64,000 nt of DNA from Trichaptum fuscoviolaceum (taxonomy: Eukaryota > Basidiomycota > Agaricomycetes > Hymenochaetales > Trichaptaceae), in assembly GCA_910574455.1 (NCBI GenBank), contig CAJSYZ010000012.1, positions 1 to 64,000 of the forward strand. Direction: 5' to 3'. How positions within the stretch are numbered: the first letter of the stretch is position 1; every line of letters starts with the position of its first letter. Position numbers and translations under genes: made by a program. The notes beneath the pieces are model-generated. The model worked only from the letters and a program-made list of their open reading frames with translations. It was not told the DNA's origin and did not search any database. Positions 1 through 9,738 of the stretch are shown here, in pieces.

Positions 1-797
1 GGGACGAGCATTTGCGGTAGTAAGCCTGTTGGGGAGTTGAGAAGATGTGGCTTAAGGGGACATAGGAAGGGTGCTCACCGAAGAAAGATCTCCCGATCCC
101 ATCGCGTTCAAAGTCCAACTCACTCGGTCGGACGTTTCCAGTGTTACCCGGACGAGCGATCTCCACGATCCCATCGCGTTTCGAAGTCCAAGTCCAATGC
201 CAGGTTCAGTAACATTTTCCGTCGTGTTTGACAAAGGAGGAGGGATGGTGGTAGGTTGAGGTGGTGTTAGCCTGTTGTTTGCTGCTGTCGTTGTTCAGGC
301 TGCGGCTGACGCGGAGTCATGACCTGCGCCGGTGTTGGGTTTTGCGACATGGAAAGAGATGAGTCGACGAGAACTGAGGGGGTTTGTGGGGAATGAATGG
401 AAAAGAGGGAGCGAAGGACGCGTATACTTATCTGACGAAGGGCGCGTGGAAATCTTGCTGGCCGCATCAGACTAGAGCATTCCGAAAGTTCTGATGAAAA
501 AAGCGTGAAAGCACTTCTTATTATTCACGGGCCCATCTGGAATATTTGTTACGACAAAAGTGCCTTCGTGAACCAATCGCTCTGGTCGGAGAGATTCTTC
601 TTCTTCACGAATTAAACTTCTTCACGGCATGATGCTACTATGCTTATTTTGGGCGTACTTACGTAAAATGAATGCGGAGGCGTAGACTTGAACATTGTGA
701 GTGTTTCGTGTTCTAATAAATAGAAGGACCAATTCAATACGATCTAGCGCCATCAACACACCAGAAATGGAGTTAATCGCACAAACGTGTGACATCT
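1..797. other. No supported gene
   Basis: Only short overlapping frames are seen here on both strands, with no domain and no convincing splice pattern. The purine-rich stretch around 60-240 is open in three frames at once, which argues against any one being coding. Confidence 0.5.
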
Positions 798-920
798 TAT
801 GATACTAGCCTCGTGACCAGGCCGAGCTACTTTTTTGTATATGTCTGCTGTGGCAGACTCGGCGTCGCAGGCAGACTTACTTAGAAAGTAGCCTGGTCTG
901 GTTACGAGACTATCATGATA
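798..920. repeat. Foldback (inverted) repeat, MITE-like
   Basis: Two imperfect arms of about 36 bp face each other: 798-834 and 885-920. The left arm core CTCGTGACCAGGCCGAGCTA pairs with the right arm TAGCCTGGTCTGGTTACGAG. The ~50 bp between them holds a smaller hairpin, GTCTGCTGTGGCAGAC (843-858). The whole would fold into a long stem. No target duplication was identified, so mobility is inferred only. Confidence 0.6.
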
Positions 921-1030
921 CATACATACCTGTCCAAGCTAGCTTCGTGCCCTGCCTTGTCTTACGTGATCCTGTACCGCGTACACATGTCTTCGCGAGG
1001 TTTTCCTCCCTCGCCATGCTTCCAGTTTTT

Positions 1031-1096
1031 AAACCTCAGTCCCGTAATAAATATTCTAATTCATAAACCTCAGTCCATAATAAATATTCTAATTCA
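1031..1096. repeat. Short tandem duplication
   Basis: A 34-bp unit starting AAACCTCAGTCC at 1031 is repeated directly at 1065 with a 2-bp deletion (34 then 32 bp). The surrounding 921-1319 stretch holds no supported gene. Confidence 0.8.
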
Positions 1097-1319
1097 TTGA
1101 ACCACATTCACTCTACATGCTACATATAAGTGACGGCCATTCTCCACGCTGGCCAGTTAATGATTATCACATTATTCCCCAGCTGAGCATTAATTTGCAC
1201 ACATCATACAAACTCGAGAGAGTCCCAATATTCTTGGCAACGAACGGCATTCCCTTGGCTATCCTAGCTTCAATAGGAGAAAAGTCACACATAAGCAGTA
1301 TTATTTGAAGAGTCTTGAG

Positions 1320-2808
1320 CTAAAGAAACTCACCGGATATAACTTCGCCATGGCCCAGGTAAATTGAAGTCATCCAAGCCAAGAACACGATGACCAATGC
1401 CACTAGAATAAGTGTTACTTTATTCATTGTAGCTGGATTCTGTTCAACTGTGTGCCAAACTTGAATGGCGGAAGGTCCGTCCTTCGTTCGTACGGCAGCT
1501 ACAATATAAAATTTGCGTTGGCTTACATCTGCGTAATCCTGTGCATTGTTAGACCTTAATACAATATATGTCACAAAATCTACTCACTGTAAGGGCGACG
1601 ATGGTTCCCTTTCCAGACTCTTTGCAACCGTTTCCTGCCTCGTCTCCAGCTTGCGATTCCTTGGGTTTTGACTCTTTAATTTTATCCTGGCCTTTTCAAG
1701 ATAAATGATTAAGTGACTATAACATCAATCTGCAAGTTGCACTAACCGCTTTCAGCTATCAAGGTCTGGAATCTCTGGCCCCTGTTGACGTCCCAGAGGC
1801 AGATTTCGCCCACCGCACTTCCCAGTGCCACTGCACGACCATCATGAATAAACAAAGACGGTAACTGTACGTTCTCGCCTTGTTCGTGTGGCATTTTGTG
1901 TAGCGCTCGTCGAGTCATTAACGAGTACGTGATGAACGAGCCATTTAAATCATGCATACACACGTACGGCTCTCTCGGTGACACACTGACTGATCCTCTA
2001 GGAGCCATTAATATCAGTTTCACTTCGTTAGGGGAAATCTGGAAGCGTACATTCTCGTGCATGGAGCAAAAGATCGCAAAAGATTGCCATTCAGGGCATT
2101 GGCGAAGCTTTGGGTCAAGGTATGAGGAATATTAAGTTAAAGACGTGCGTGTGACTTACATGATGCCTTTTTGGATGTCTGCGATCATAATTGTGTCTGG
2201 AACCGCTCTCGCCCATTCAATGGAAAGAAGGTCCCAATCTTCATTACGAATAGACGTTGGGCAAGCAACCCAGCCTGACTCTATGTGCTTGTCAGGGCTA
2301 TAAGGATGAGATGTTCATTATGAAGGATACCTGGGTGAAATGTTTTCCAGAATTTTACTTCACAGCGGGAGGAGGTGGCAAGCGGTAAGGACGTAGTAGA
2401 GTCAACCGACACCGCAATGTTTCGGACTCCCTCGTCGATCTTGGAACCCTGGTGGGCGGGAACTTTATTGTGCGTGGATATCAAGAAGTTATCCTGCAGT
2501 CAAAGGGAATCATCAATCATGGCCAGTGCTGATTAAAGGAGCAAGACTGACCTGATTAAAGACGTACGTATGCAAGTGCCCCCTTCCAGTACCAACAAGC
2601 AGTCGTTCGCCATGCCATGCAAGGCTTCCTATAGACGTTTTCGCAAATACTGAAGCGTAATGAACCTTTTGTGTGTCCCTTTCCCATACGTAAAGGCAAC
2701 CCCCTCATCACCGGATGCTAGTATTGCGCCAGATTCGTGAAACTGCAAAGCGATCACCATTTTGCTATGTTTTGTAAAATTTTGCGATAGTTCGTAGCGC
2801 AAGGACAT
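1320..2808 (-). CDS. WD40-repeat protein with C-terminal membrane helix (frame break near 2700)
   Basis: A multi-exon minus-strand gene. The start is set at the ATG at 2808, followed by a WD40-like strand pattern (LQFHESGAILASGDE, then CLYVWERDTQKV, then LLVGTGRGHLHTYVFNQ). Exons at about 2281-2484, 2160-2280 and 1742-2062 continue the pattern, ending in GEICLWDVNRGQRFQTL. The last exon (1320-1450) has a hydrophobic segment, VTLILVALVIVFLAWM, consistent with a C-terminal anchor. WD40 propellers are protein-interaction scaffolds; the partner is unknown. The first exon changes frame at a run of five C on the plus strand (2700-2704), where a sixth would keep the WD40 reading continuous. It is therefore a pseudogene or carries a one-base sequencing error. 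Confidence 0.65.
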
Positions 2809-2849
2809 CTTCGATAGCAGTGGTGGAAGTGTAAAGTAAAGAAGCGAAG

Positions 2850-2965
2850 TTATGGAAGGGTGGTGTCTTTGTACCTTTGTTATTATGAAAGGGGTGGTGT
2901 CTTTGTCTTTGTCTTTGTACCTTTGTTATTGCACTCGATACAAAGACATCCCGATCTGTACAACA
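2850..2965. promoter_or_regulatory. CAAAGAC-rich repeat block upstream of the WD40 gene
   Basis: Just upstream of the minus-strand ATG at 2808 the plus strand carries GGTGTCTTTG twice, each copy leading into a GTACCTTTGTTATT copy, plus further CTTTGT units (CAAAGAC on the coding strand). Similar CAAAGAC clusters lie before the genes starting at 14877 and 23544. A promoter role is inferred from position and recurrence only. Confidence 0.35.
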
Positions 2966-3230
2966 AAGGCCTTTGTCTTGTATACACGGTCCCCCTCCCT
3001 CCCACCCTTCTCTCTCTAAAATTCTCTTATCACATCGGTGCAGTAATGTGATCAGTGATAATTTGCGTATATTAATTTGCTAATATCATATCATGACATT
3101 TATTCTTTCCGTTGGCTATCTGTCATCGCCCTCCATGTGGCCGAGATTAGATGTAATCAGAGACAAATGGCAGAACCGGCAGCTCTAATACGTTGTTAGC
3201 AGAATCCACGAGAGTCAAGCAATCCCACAC

Positions 3231-5911
3231 TCACTCGTTGATTTCTTCCATACCGAACATGCTTATGTTCGTTTTTTCGTCGATTTCTAGTGTCTTCAAA
3301 GCGTAATCATCTAGCCCCGTAAGCCATTCTTCTTTGTAGAACCCAGTTGGCATTCCCACTGGGACCTTCTCAACCTCCGTGGAACGTGTCTCCTCCTCCG
3401 TGAGAGGATGAGCTGCCAGTTGTACTCTCGGAGGACTTCCTTTCGGACAGTGGTGAATTCGGTATTGACGGTGGAGCACGTCAAGCGACTGCAAAGATCG
3501 TGTGACAATGGGATTTCTCCATGGTTTTAGTCTTATCCTGTACTTAACATTGTACGGATCGTCACGTTCCGATTCATCCGTGGACATGCCTCCGCGCCCC
3601 ATTTTGCGTATGAGACTAAGGATTTTCAACTTGGGAAACCGTCTTGCAACTGCCTCCCTCTGGGCATATAACTAATATGGCCTATTAGCAATCCATTGGA
3701 CATTCGCTGTAAGTTGAAAATGCACATACTGATGCCTTTCGTCCATTTCGCCGGCTACGTATATCAATTTTTCGTTTTTCGTTTCTAGTCCACCGAATGT
3801 AGTTGTTGTGCAAGGTTCGCCAGTGTGAAAAGAATGCGCGTTCGACACAAAGCAGCGTATTGGCATTATGTGAAGGGTTTTCCTCGACGAACTCCTTGAC
3901 AAAAATGGATGCGATATGTTTGTTCCAACGACAGTTCTGTATCTTCAGATCAAGCCTGAAATTTCCGGGCTCAATAGTATGATCACATCCTTTCAAAGCC
4001 AATTCCCCGTCTACGTGATCGGGTTTGCCTAGTTTTTGGCAATAATCTCTAACGAATTTCTAGACACGGGATACGTATAATTAGATGACAGTGCATAAAC
4101 CATATAGCTAGTTAGCAACTTACTGCACATGCCTTCGTGACTTCCTCACGAGAAACTCGCAATCCGGTTACACGTCGCTTCTTTACTCGCATAGGTCCTG
4201 CGAAGCTTCCAGTCGATGTCGCCCGATCACGCTCCTCATCCCTAACATGCATCGCTAGCACAATCTGCATATGGACTTCCTCCTTCTTATAGTAATCGCT
4301 CATATCAACCGTCTTCGGTTTCTTTCGCTTTTTGCGAACCGTCGAAGGCTCCGGCGAACGACGGGCAGCTTCATCTTCATCGTCACCGTCGCATCCTTCA
4401 TCATCACTCTCGCTTTCGTAAACATTGATGTCTTCGCCTGCATCAGTTCCCTCTTCCTCGCAGGTTCCCTCTTCCTCGCAGTCCATTACTTCATCTCCAG
4501 AACCTGCGACAGGTGTTTCCTGAAGAACAATCGACGCCCGTCGACGGGATGAAGAAGAAGGGTACGAAGACTCTGAACGCGCAAGATTCGTGTCATGCAC
4601 TTCGTTTTGATCATCACCTTCTTTACCTTCAGCGCCTCCTTCATTGTCACTCTCGCCTTCGTGAATATTGATGTATTCGCCTGCTTCGGATTCCGCTTTA
4701 TCGTAGTCCATTACATCATCTCTAGAATCTGCGACAAGTGTTTCCTGAAGGGCATTCGACGCTCGTCGACGAGATGAGGAGGAAGAAGGAGGAGAGCGGG
4801 GAGCACCGTCGAGGATACGGTGCATTGGGGGAGACGTTGTGTTCCTGGTTGCGTAAGGCCTAGCAGGAGACAAGAATGCGTCTCTTGCCCTGTCATCCGT
4901 ATTCATAGGGTCATCTTCAGACATTATCAAAGGCCTTCCTCTTTCGTGCTTGTTGCGCTTCTTCCGTCCCATGGCCACGGACGAGTCCGGCGACTGAGGC
5001 TGGATAGCCGAATCAAAGTCAATCAGATTTCGTTGCGGAGATGAGGAGGAAGAAGGGGAAGAGCGGGGAGCACCGTCGAGGTTATGGTGCATTGGGGAGA
5101 CGTTGTGTTCCTGGTTGCGTAAGGCCTAACAGGAGACAAGAATGCGTCTCTTGCCCTGTCATCCGTATTCATGCGTACTCTCCCTCTCTCGTGATTGTTG
5201 CGCTTCTTGCGCTTCTTGCGTCCCATGGCCACGGACGAGTCCGGCGACTGAGGCTGGATAGCCGAATCAAAGTCAATCAGATTTCGTTGCGGAGATGAGG
5301 AGGAAGAAGGGGAAGAGCGGGGAGCACCGTCGAGGATACGGTGCATTCGGGGAGAAGTTGTGTTCCTGGTCGCGTATGACCTAGCAGGAGACGAATGCGC
5401 ATTCAATGTCTGTCGCGAATGTAAGTCACGCTGTGTAGACACTTCTACCTCCGCAGCTGAGTTGTCATCCAACTCATCGACCTCAGTCCGTTTGTCTTGC
5501 CCTATGGTGGGCGAGTCGAATAGTGCAGGTATTGCCGGAGCCTCCCAGCCATTATCAGCAAGATCCACAGAGAATTTGTCCTGTGAGGAGGTTGTCTGGA
5601 ACAATGCTTCAGTCCCTGCCTGCAGGGAGTTCGATAATGCATCTGAACGGGATTCTGCAGAAGATTGCTGTCCGGTGAGATCACCTGGCTGCATGGTGAT
5701 CAGTTCTTCTTTTAGTGTAGGTCAAAAGGTTGGCACAGTCAATGATCCGCATCTCTAAAATGTCATTTTCTCATCTTACCTTGAATGTCCTCGCCGCGAA
5801 ATTTCTTCTTCGGGTTTACCGGATTTTTTTCATCGTCCGAATCCGTGGGTCTATCCTTTCTCTTCTGACCCGTGAACTGTTCAATACCCGACCGAATGAA
5901 TCGAAGCATTA
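3231..5911 (-). CDS. Ser/Asp/Glu-rich protein of unknown function with internal tandem repeat (frame break near 5092)
   Basis: A minus-strand gene of at least five exons. Exon 1 starts at the ATG at 5911 (MLRFIRSGIEQFTG), with a TATATA-like box about 65 bp upstream (5976-5983). The middle exons are low complexity: Ser runs, acidic patches and basic clusters (GRKKRKKRN), suggesting a nuclear protein. A segment of about 84 residues containing ARPYATRNTTSP and HRILDGAPRSS is repeated three times. The C-terminal exons (3685-4060 and 3231-3650) are globular and contain GRGGMSTDESE and RLKPWRNPIVTRSLQSLD, which I recognise as typical of a large Agaricomycete family with no assigned function. Copy 2 of the repeat lacks one G (5092-5095), putting upstream and downstream halves in different frames. 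Either the locus is broken or the base is an error. Confidence 0.6.
4770..5400. repeat. Intragenic tandem repeat, ~253-270 bp unit
   Basis: Three copies begin near 4770, 5040 and 5293, each starting GATGAGGAGGAAGAAGG and running through GCACCGTCGAGG and GTTCCTGGT. The stretches 4963-5081 and 5215-5334 are nearly identical. They differ by small indels, one of which shifts the reading frame of the host gene. Confidence 0.85.
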
Positions 5912-5969
5912 CGAGTTGAGATGAAGGGGATGATAAACAGGAATGGTGATGGCAATGCGAGAACTCCAA

Positions 5970-6314
5970 CGAAGTCTTTATATAGGTGACAAATGAGGCT
6001 CATACGCTCTACTCTATTAAGGTGGCCAAAGAGTTCAAAGGTTCATTCGTGGTGGCCGTAGCTAGGCTATCTTTTAACTTGTGGGGCTCATTCGATTTAC
6101 CGCAGTAAAGTGGCCAGAAAGTTCAAAGGTTCATTCATGGTGGTGGCCAGACTTAGTTCGCAGTCCGCGTGGCCGTGGCTATGATTGCGAGGCGTGTTAT
6201 TCATTGTACTCTTTTGTTAAATAACTAATTTGATGAGGCAAGCGACGCTTCATTACAACCATAATCATATAACCTAATCCCTGCTATCCCTAACCCATGC
6301 TCTGCACATCTACG
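5970..6314. repeat. Intergenic stretch with a direct repeat
   Basis: No gene is seen. A ~43-bp direct repeat (GTTCAAAGGTTCATTC core) occurs at 6021-6063 and 6106-6151. Confidence 0.6.
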
Positions 6315-7209
6315 TTACAGCAGACTGCTTCGCCCAAATAAGCGCGAGAGAAAAGGCGGCGGGTGACTATTGGAATTCCGAGCCACCTCGATTAACTTCT
6401 CTTCTAGAGCAGCCATTCTTTGCTTGACATTCTCCTGTTCGTCCAGAAGACGCTTAACACGTATGATGCATGCATCGATGCTCCTCGTCGTCTCCACAAC
6501 CATTTTCACGAAATCTGTCTCGCTTTCTGAAAGGCGATTGCCATCGCTTTGTTCGAGGATAATCATCGGGTAACTTAGACTTGGATGATCCACTACTGAT
6601 TGACGATCTGTGAAGACAGAGGAATCGTTGACGGGACCACCACGATTAGTGTGTACTCCTGACGTCATGATCAGTGCTATAAAGCTTTCCACATATCTTA
6701 ATACATACGAGGAATATTCTGAGCGACTAAATTTGATCCAAGTTTGGGTGTACAATCGACCATCTTTTCCTGGCGCTCTGGAAAGTGAAGGGGTTATGTT
6801 AATCCTTGTATAGTCGGAAGGAAATCAATTTACCTGGGCTGGGACTAAGCTCTGGTATCGTGCATGAGCTCTTCCCAAACCAAGTGTAATGACGAAAGCA
6901 AGCGTACCTGCAGGAGTCTTTACTCGCGCTCGTTTCACTTTAGGATTAGAAGACTTAGGGCTACTAAGGTCTCTCTTTCGCTTCAAACCTGGGCTACATT
7001 CAGGCTGTTTCACCGAGATGAGAGTAGTGACCTACGCACCTACACTGAAATCTATCAAATTAAACAGTTAGGAGGTAAAACCTTCACATAATTCATAGCA
7101 TACCTGGACCCTTCCCCGGAAGGAGTTCCTGTCTCCGATTATGCTGCAGTGAGTTGGATGGAGACCTCTTCCGGTGAGTAACAGCACTTCTGAGTTTCAT
7201 TGTGTTCAT
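6315..7209 (-). CDS. Small basic protein with C-terminal coiled coil, function unknown
   Basis: A four-exon minus-strand gene. The start is the ATG at 7209 (MNTMKLRSAVTHRKRSPSNS), followed by an exon around 6835-7030 rich in Lys/Arg (GLKRKRDLSSPKSSNPKVKR, nuclear-signal-like). A short exon ends at QNIPR with donor GTATGT. The last exon (6315-6660) is acidic and then helical: ETTRSIDACIIRVKRLLDEQ, MAALEEKLIEVA, with a coiled-coil look, ending FLSRLFGRSSLL. Introns are about 45-70 bp with clear GT-AG ends. I do not recognise the family. The basic clusters suggest a nuclear protein, which is inference. It lies head-to-tail with the gene at 3231-5911. Confidence 0.55.
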
Positions 7210-7233
7210 CAGATGGTAGGAAACACCGTCATC

Positions 7234-7274
7234 CAAAGGCTTTGATTTATACGAAAATCAAATCAAAGCCTTTG
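7234..7274. repeat. Perfect 15-bp hairpin
   Basis: CAAAGGCTTTGATTT (7234-7248) is exactly inverted at 7260-7274 with an 11-nt loop. It lies in the promoter-side gap of the 6315-7209 gene. No run of T follows that would suggest a Pol III terminator. Confidence 0.7.
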
Positions 7275-7564
7275 AGCGGCGGAGTTTGATTTGCGACCTT
7301 TGAATACTGAGTACAAAGAAAATGTTACAATGGCTTACGGACTCCGGAGTCTAGAAAGTCGCCTTTTCCCCACGTGGTCACCGTTACTCCGGATCAATCA
7401 GGCATAGCTCGCGCACAGCCGGCTTGGAAGCTTACACTTAAAATTTTTGAAGATTTTGTCGAGAAATACGAGCAGTGGAGAGCGTCCTTTGGGCAGTTGC
7501 AGTGGGACATGAACGTTCAAGCATGATCAGAAGTGTATATATGTGAACAAAATATGGAAGAACT

Positions 7565-8758
7565 TTATTTCAACTCTATATCCCTACCAAAAGCCAAACG
7601 ATCACGGTAAAGGAAAGCAATTGCTGCACGTATTTTATCGGCGGTATATCTTAGAATACCTCCATCTCCGGAGACATAAGGTGAAACAAGAGCCTCCTGT
7701 ACAACCAACTCCATCCATTCTCCGTCCCTTTGTATCTCGCGTAAGGCCGTGGATACCTCCTCCATATAGAATCCGATACGCCGTACGTGTTCAGACGAAA
7801 GCTGCAGCACCGCGATCCTTGATTTGAGGCTCGGAACGAGGGTCCTCAGCCCTATGACGGCCAGGGTATTATGTAACGACAGATACATTGGACTCCTGGC
7901 TTCGGTTTTCTTTGTCAGCTTTGTTATGTCGACGAGTTGGGAGGAGCTTAATTCAAGCTTCCTTTGAAACGCCTGAATGGCTCCTGTGACATATTTTGTG
8001 TCACTGAGCAACTCATCAACGCGCCTTTTTACTGATGGCAGGGCGGTAGTGTAGTGCCATGCAAGCTGCAATGTCCTTGCAGATGGGCATAGGAATGGGA
8101 AGCGTGCGAGGTCACAAATCATAACATGCAACTTGACACAAAAGGTTAGCTGCGAATCGCGTATGACCTGTTCGTTCGCTAACAAAATCCTGTTGTCAGA
8201 TGTCAGGGATTGTAGCACATACAAATAACATGTGAAAAGACGTAACTCGCCGACTGAGTGTTCCAATCTAATGCTAAAGTCGCGTAAGGCTTCACCAACA
8301 TCGCGAGTCTCTTTTCTGAGCGATCCGATAATTTCTTTAATTTCTGTCTCATCGGAGTCCAGATAGTCCACTTCTTTCAGTATGTTGTCAACCACGTTGC
8401 GGGCCTGGCGAACATACACGAAAGAGTTTTCGCGGCTGCTTGCAGTATTTTTGACGAACACGGAAATCGCTTGGTTCCCAGATTCGAACAACTCGGCGTA
8501 GGGACCAGCCGGAGATGCTAGAGGCATTGCAATGCCTTGGCAAATACCAATGCTCTGCAGAAGCTTCCATTCGCAGATCGAGAAGGACGGTATGATAGTC
8601 CAGCAAGTGGTAACCAGGCCTCCGACCGCGATAATAACGCAAAGGACGCTCCAACCGCTGAAGAAACTAAAGCAGCGGAATAGGCACAGTATGGTTTTGA
8701 AGAAGTAACTAGGCAGGCATTGGAAAAGGAAACGTAGTATGCCCTTCAGAGAGAACAT
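7565..8758 (-). CDS. Membrane-anchored alpha-helical protein (paralog of 23544-24587)
   Basis: One uninterrupted frame of about 397 residues from the ATG at 8758 (MFSLKG); an in-frame ATG 15 codons upstream at 8803 is also possible. The N-terminus has two hydrophobic stretches, GILRFLFQCLPSYFFKTILC and SVLCVIIAVGGLVTTCWTII. After that the protein is almost entirely helical and charged with no enzyme motif. It aligns by eye with the plus-strand gene at 23544: both share AISVFV near the start of the soluble part, a DSD motif about 40 residues later, then LRDFSIRLE against LHDFEDELQ. Both end with a similar helix, IRAAIAFLYRDRL against ICAGVAYLFFDGM. No known family was recognised; a membrane-tethered helical scaffold is inference. 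Confidence 0.7.
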   Translation of the reverse strand: MFSLKGILRFLFQCLPSYFFKTILCLFRCFSFFSGWSVLCVIIAVGGLVTTCWTIIPSFSICEWKLLQSIGICQGIAMPLASPAGPYAELFESGNQAISVFVKNTASSRENSFVYVRQARNVVDNILKEVDYLDSDETEIKEIIGSLRKETRDVGEALRDFSIRLEHSVGELRLFTCYLYVLQSLTSDNRILLANEQVIRDSQLTFCVKLHVMICDLARFPFLCPSARTLQLAWHYTTALPSVKRRVDELLSDTKYVTGAIQAFQRKLELSSSQLVDITKLTKKTEARSPMYLSLHNTLAVIGLRTLVPSLKSRIAVLQLSSEHVRRIGFYMEEVSTALREIQRDGEWMELVVQEALVSPYVSGDGGILRYTADKIRAAIAFLYRDRLAFGRDIELK

Positions 8759-8803
8759 AGTGGCGAGGAATAAACGAGATGCGTAAAGATGGGTCGCTCG
8801 CAC

Positions 8804-9438
8804 ATCATCCGTGTCTGACCAAGTTTTAAGTCATACTCGGTGGTGGCATATAAAAGTCAGTGCATGGTGGGCACATGTACAATGCTCAGTGGTGTCGTTT
8901 AAGACGGAGGCTCTATCAGTGACAATCAAATGCAGAGCCACCGCAAAGATTTCCCGCCAAAGGCACGTGTATAAATGCACTAGCAGTCATCGTTCTGGTT
9001 CAGCTCGGATATTTTATTTCAGTCATGGACGTCGTGTGAGTGTCTCCTCCCTCGATCTTCAGCTCATACAAACTGGCTAACCAAACACAACGCAAGTTCG
9101 TTGCGGCTCACATTTTCCCTCGCAGATTTATCTAGTTATAAACAATGCGGGGCGCGTGTCAGGGTCCGCAACCCTCTCAGATTTAGTAGGACAGCGCTGA
9201 AGGCCGAAATCACAATGGACGAGGCACAGCGTCAGTCTTAGACTTCATTCAATCCAAAATATTTTTGACAGCTGGTTCCCTTTAGCACGCCTTAAGCTAA
9301 TAGGTGATGCACACAGCTATGAGTGTGATGTATCAGACACAGAACTAAAAGGATTAAATCGAGTAAGCAATATCACTATCAAAACATTATTATTGAATTT
9401 CATAACTACTTTTCTTATAGCACCATAGAAAAGTCGAG
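8804..9438. other. No supported gene
   Basis: Intergenic. One 89-codon frame on the plus strand at 8811-9080 lacks domain, splice or composition support. Confidence 0.5.
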
Positions 9439-9678
9439 ATGGAAAATATTTCCGATGGCGCTCGGTTCGCTGTCACGTTCTGCGATGAAGCGGAATTCGA
9501 TGCATTTGAGGATGCATTCACATCCCTGAAAAAGGGCAAACCTTTAAATTACCTCCTTTTCGAGCATAGTGTCTTTGTTGGAGACGATGAGTGGCTCTTC
9601 ATACCGAGTCCGGATTTGGAAGGAACGGTAGTTCCCAGTCCAGACTTCATTTACCCAGAGATACCGGACGAAGAGTAA
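9439..9678 (+). CDS. Small acidic protein, hypothetical
   Basis: A single frame of 79 residues starting MENISDGARFAVTFCDEAEF, strongly acidic (over 20 Asp/Glu) with the repeated phrase PSPDLEG/PSPDF near the C-terminus. The ATG context (CGAGATGG) is acceptable. It is compact and without introns. I recognise no family. Coding is supported only by composition and an isolated clean frame, so it could be an orphan gene or chance. Confidence 0.4.
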   Translation: MENISDGARFAVTFCDEAEFDAFEDAFTSLKKGKPLNYLLFEHSVFVGDDEWLFIPSPDLEGTVVPSPDFIYPEIPDEE

Positions 9679-9738
9679 AAGAACATTTGTGCATATATTT
9701 CCTATAGTTTAGTGTATATAACATGCATAATAACATAG

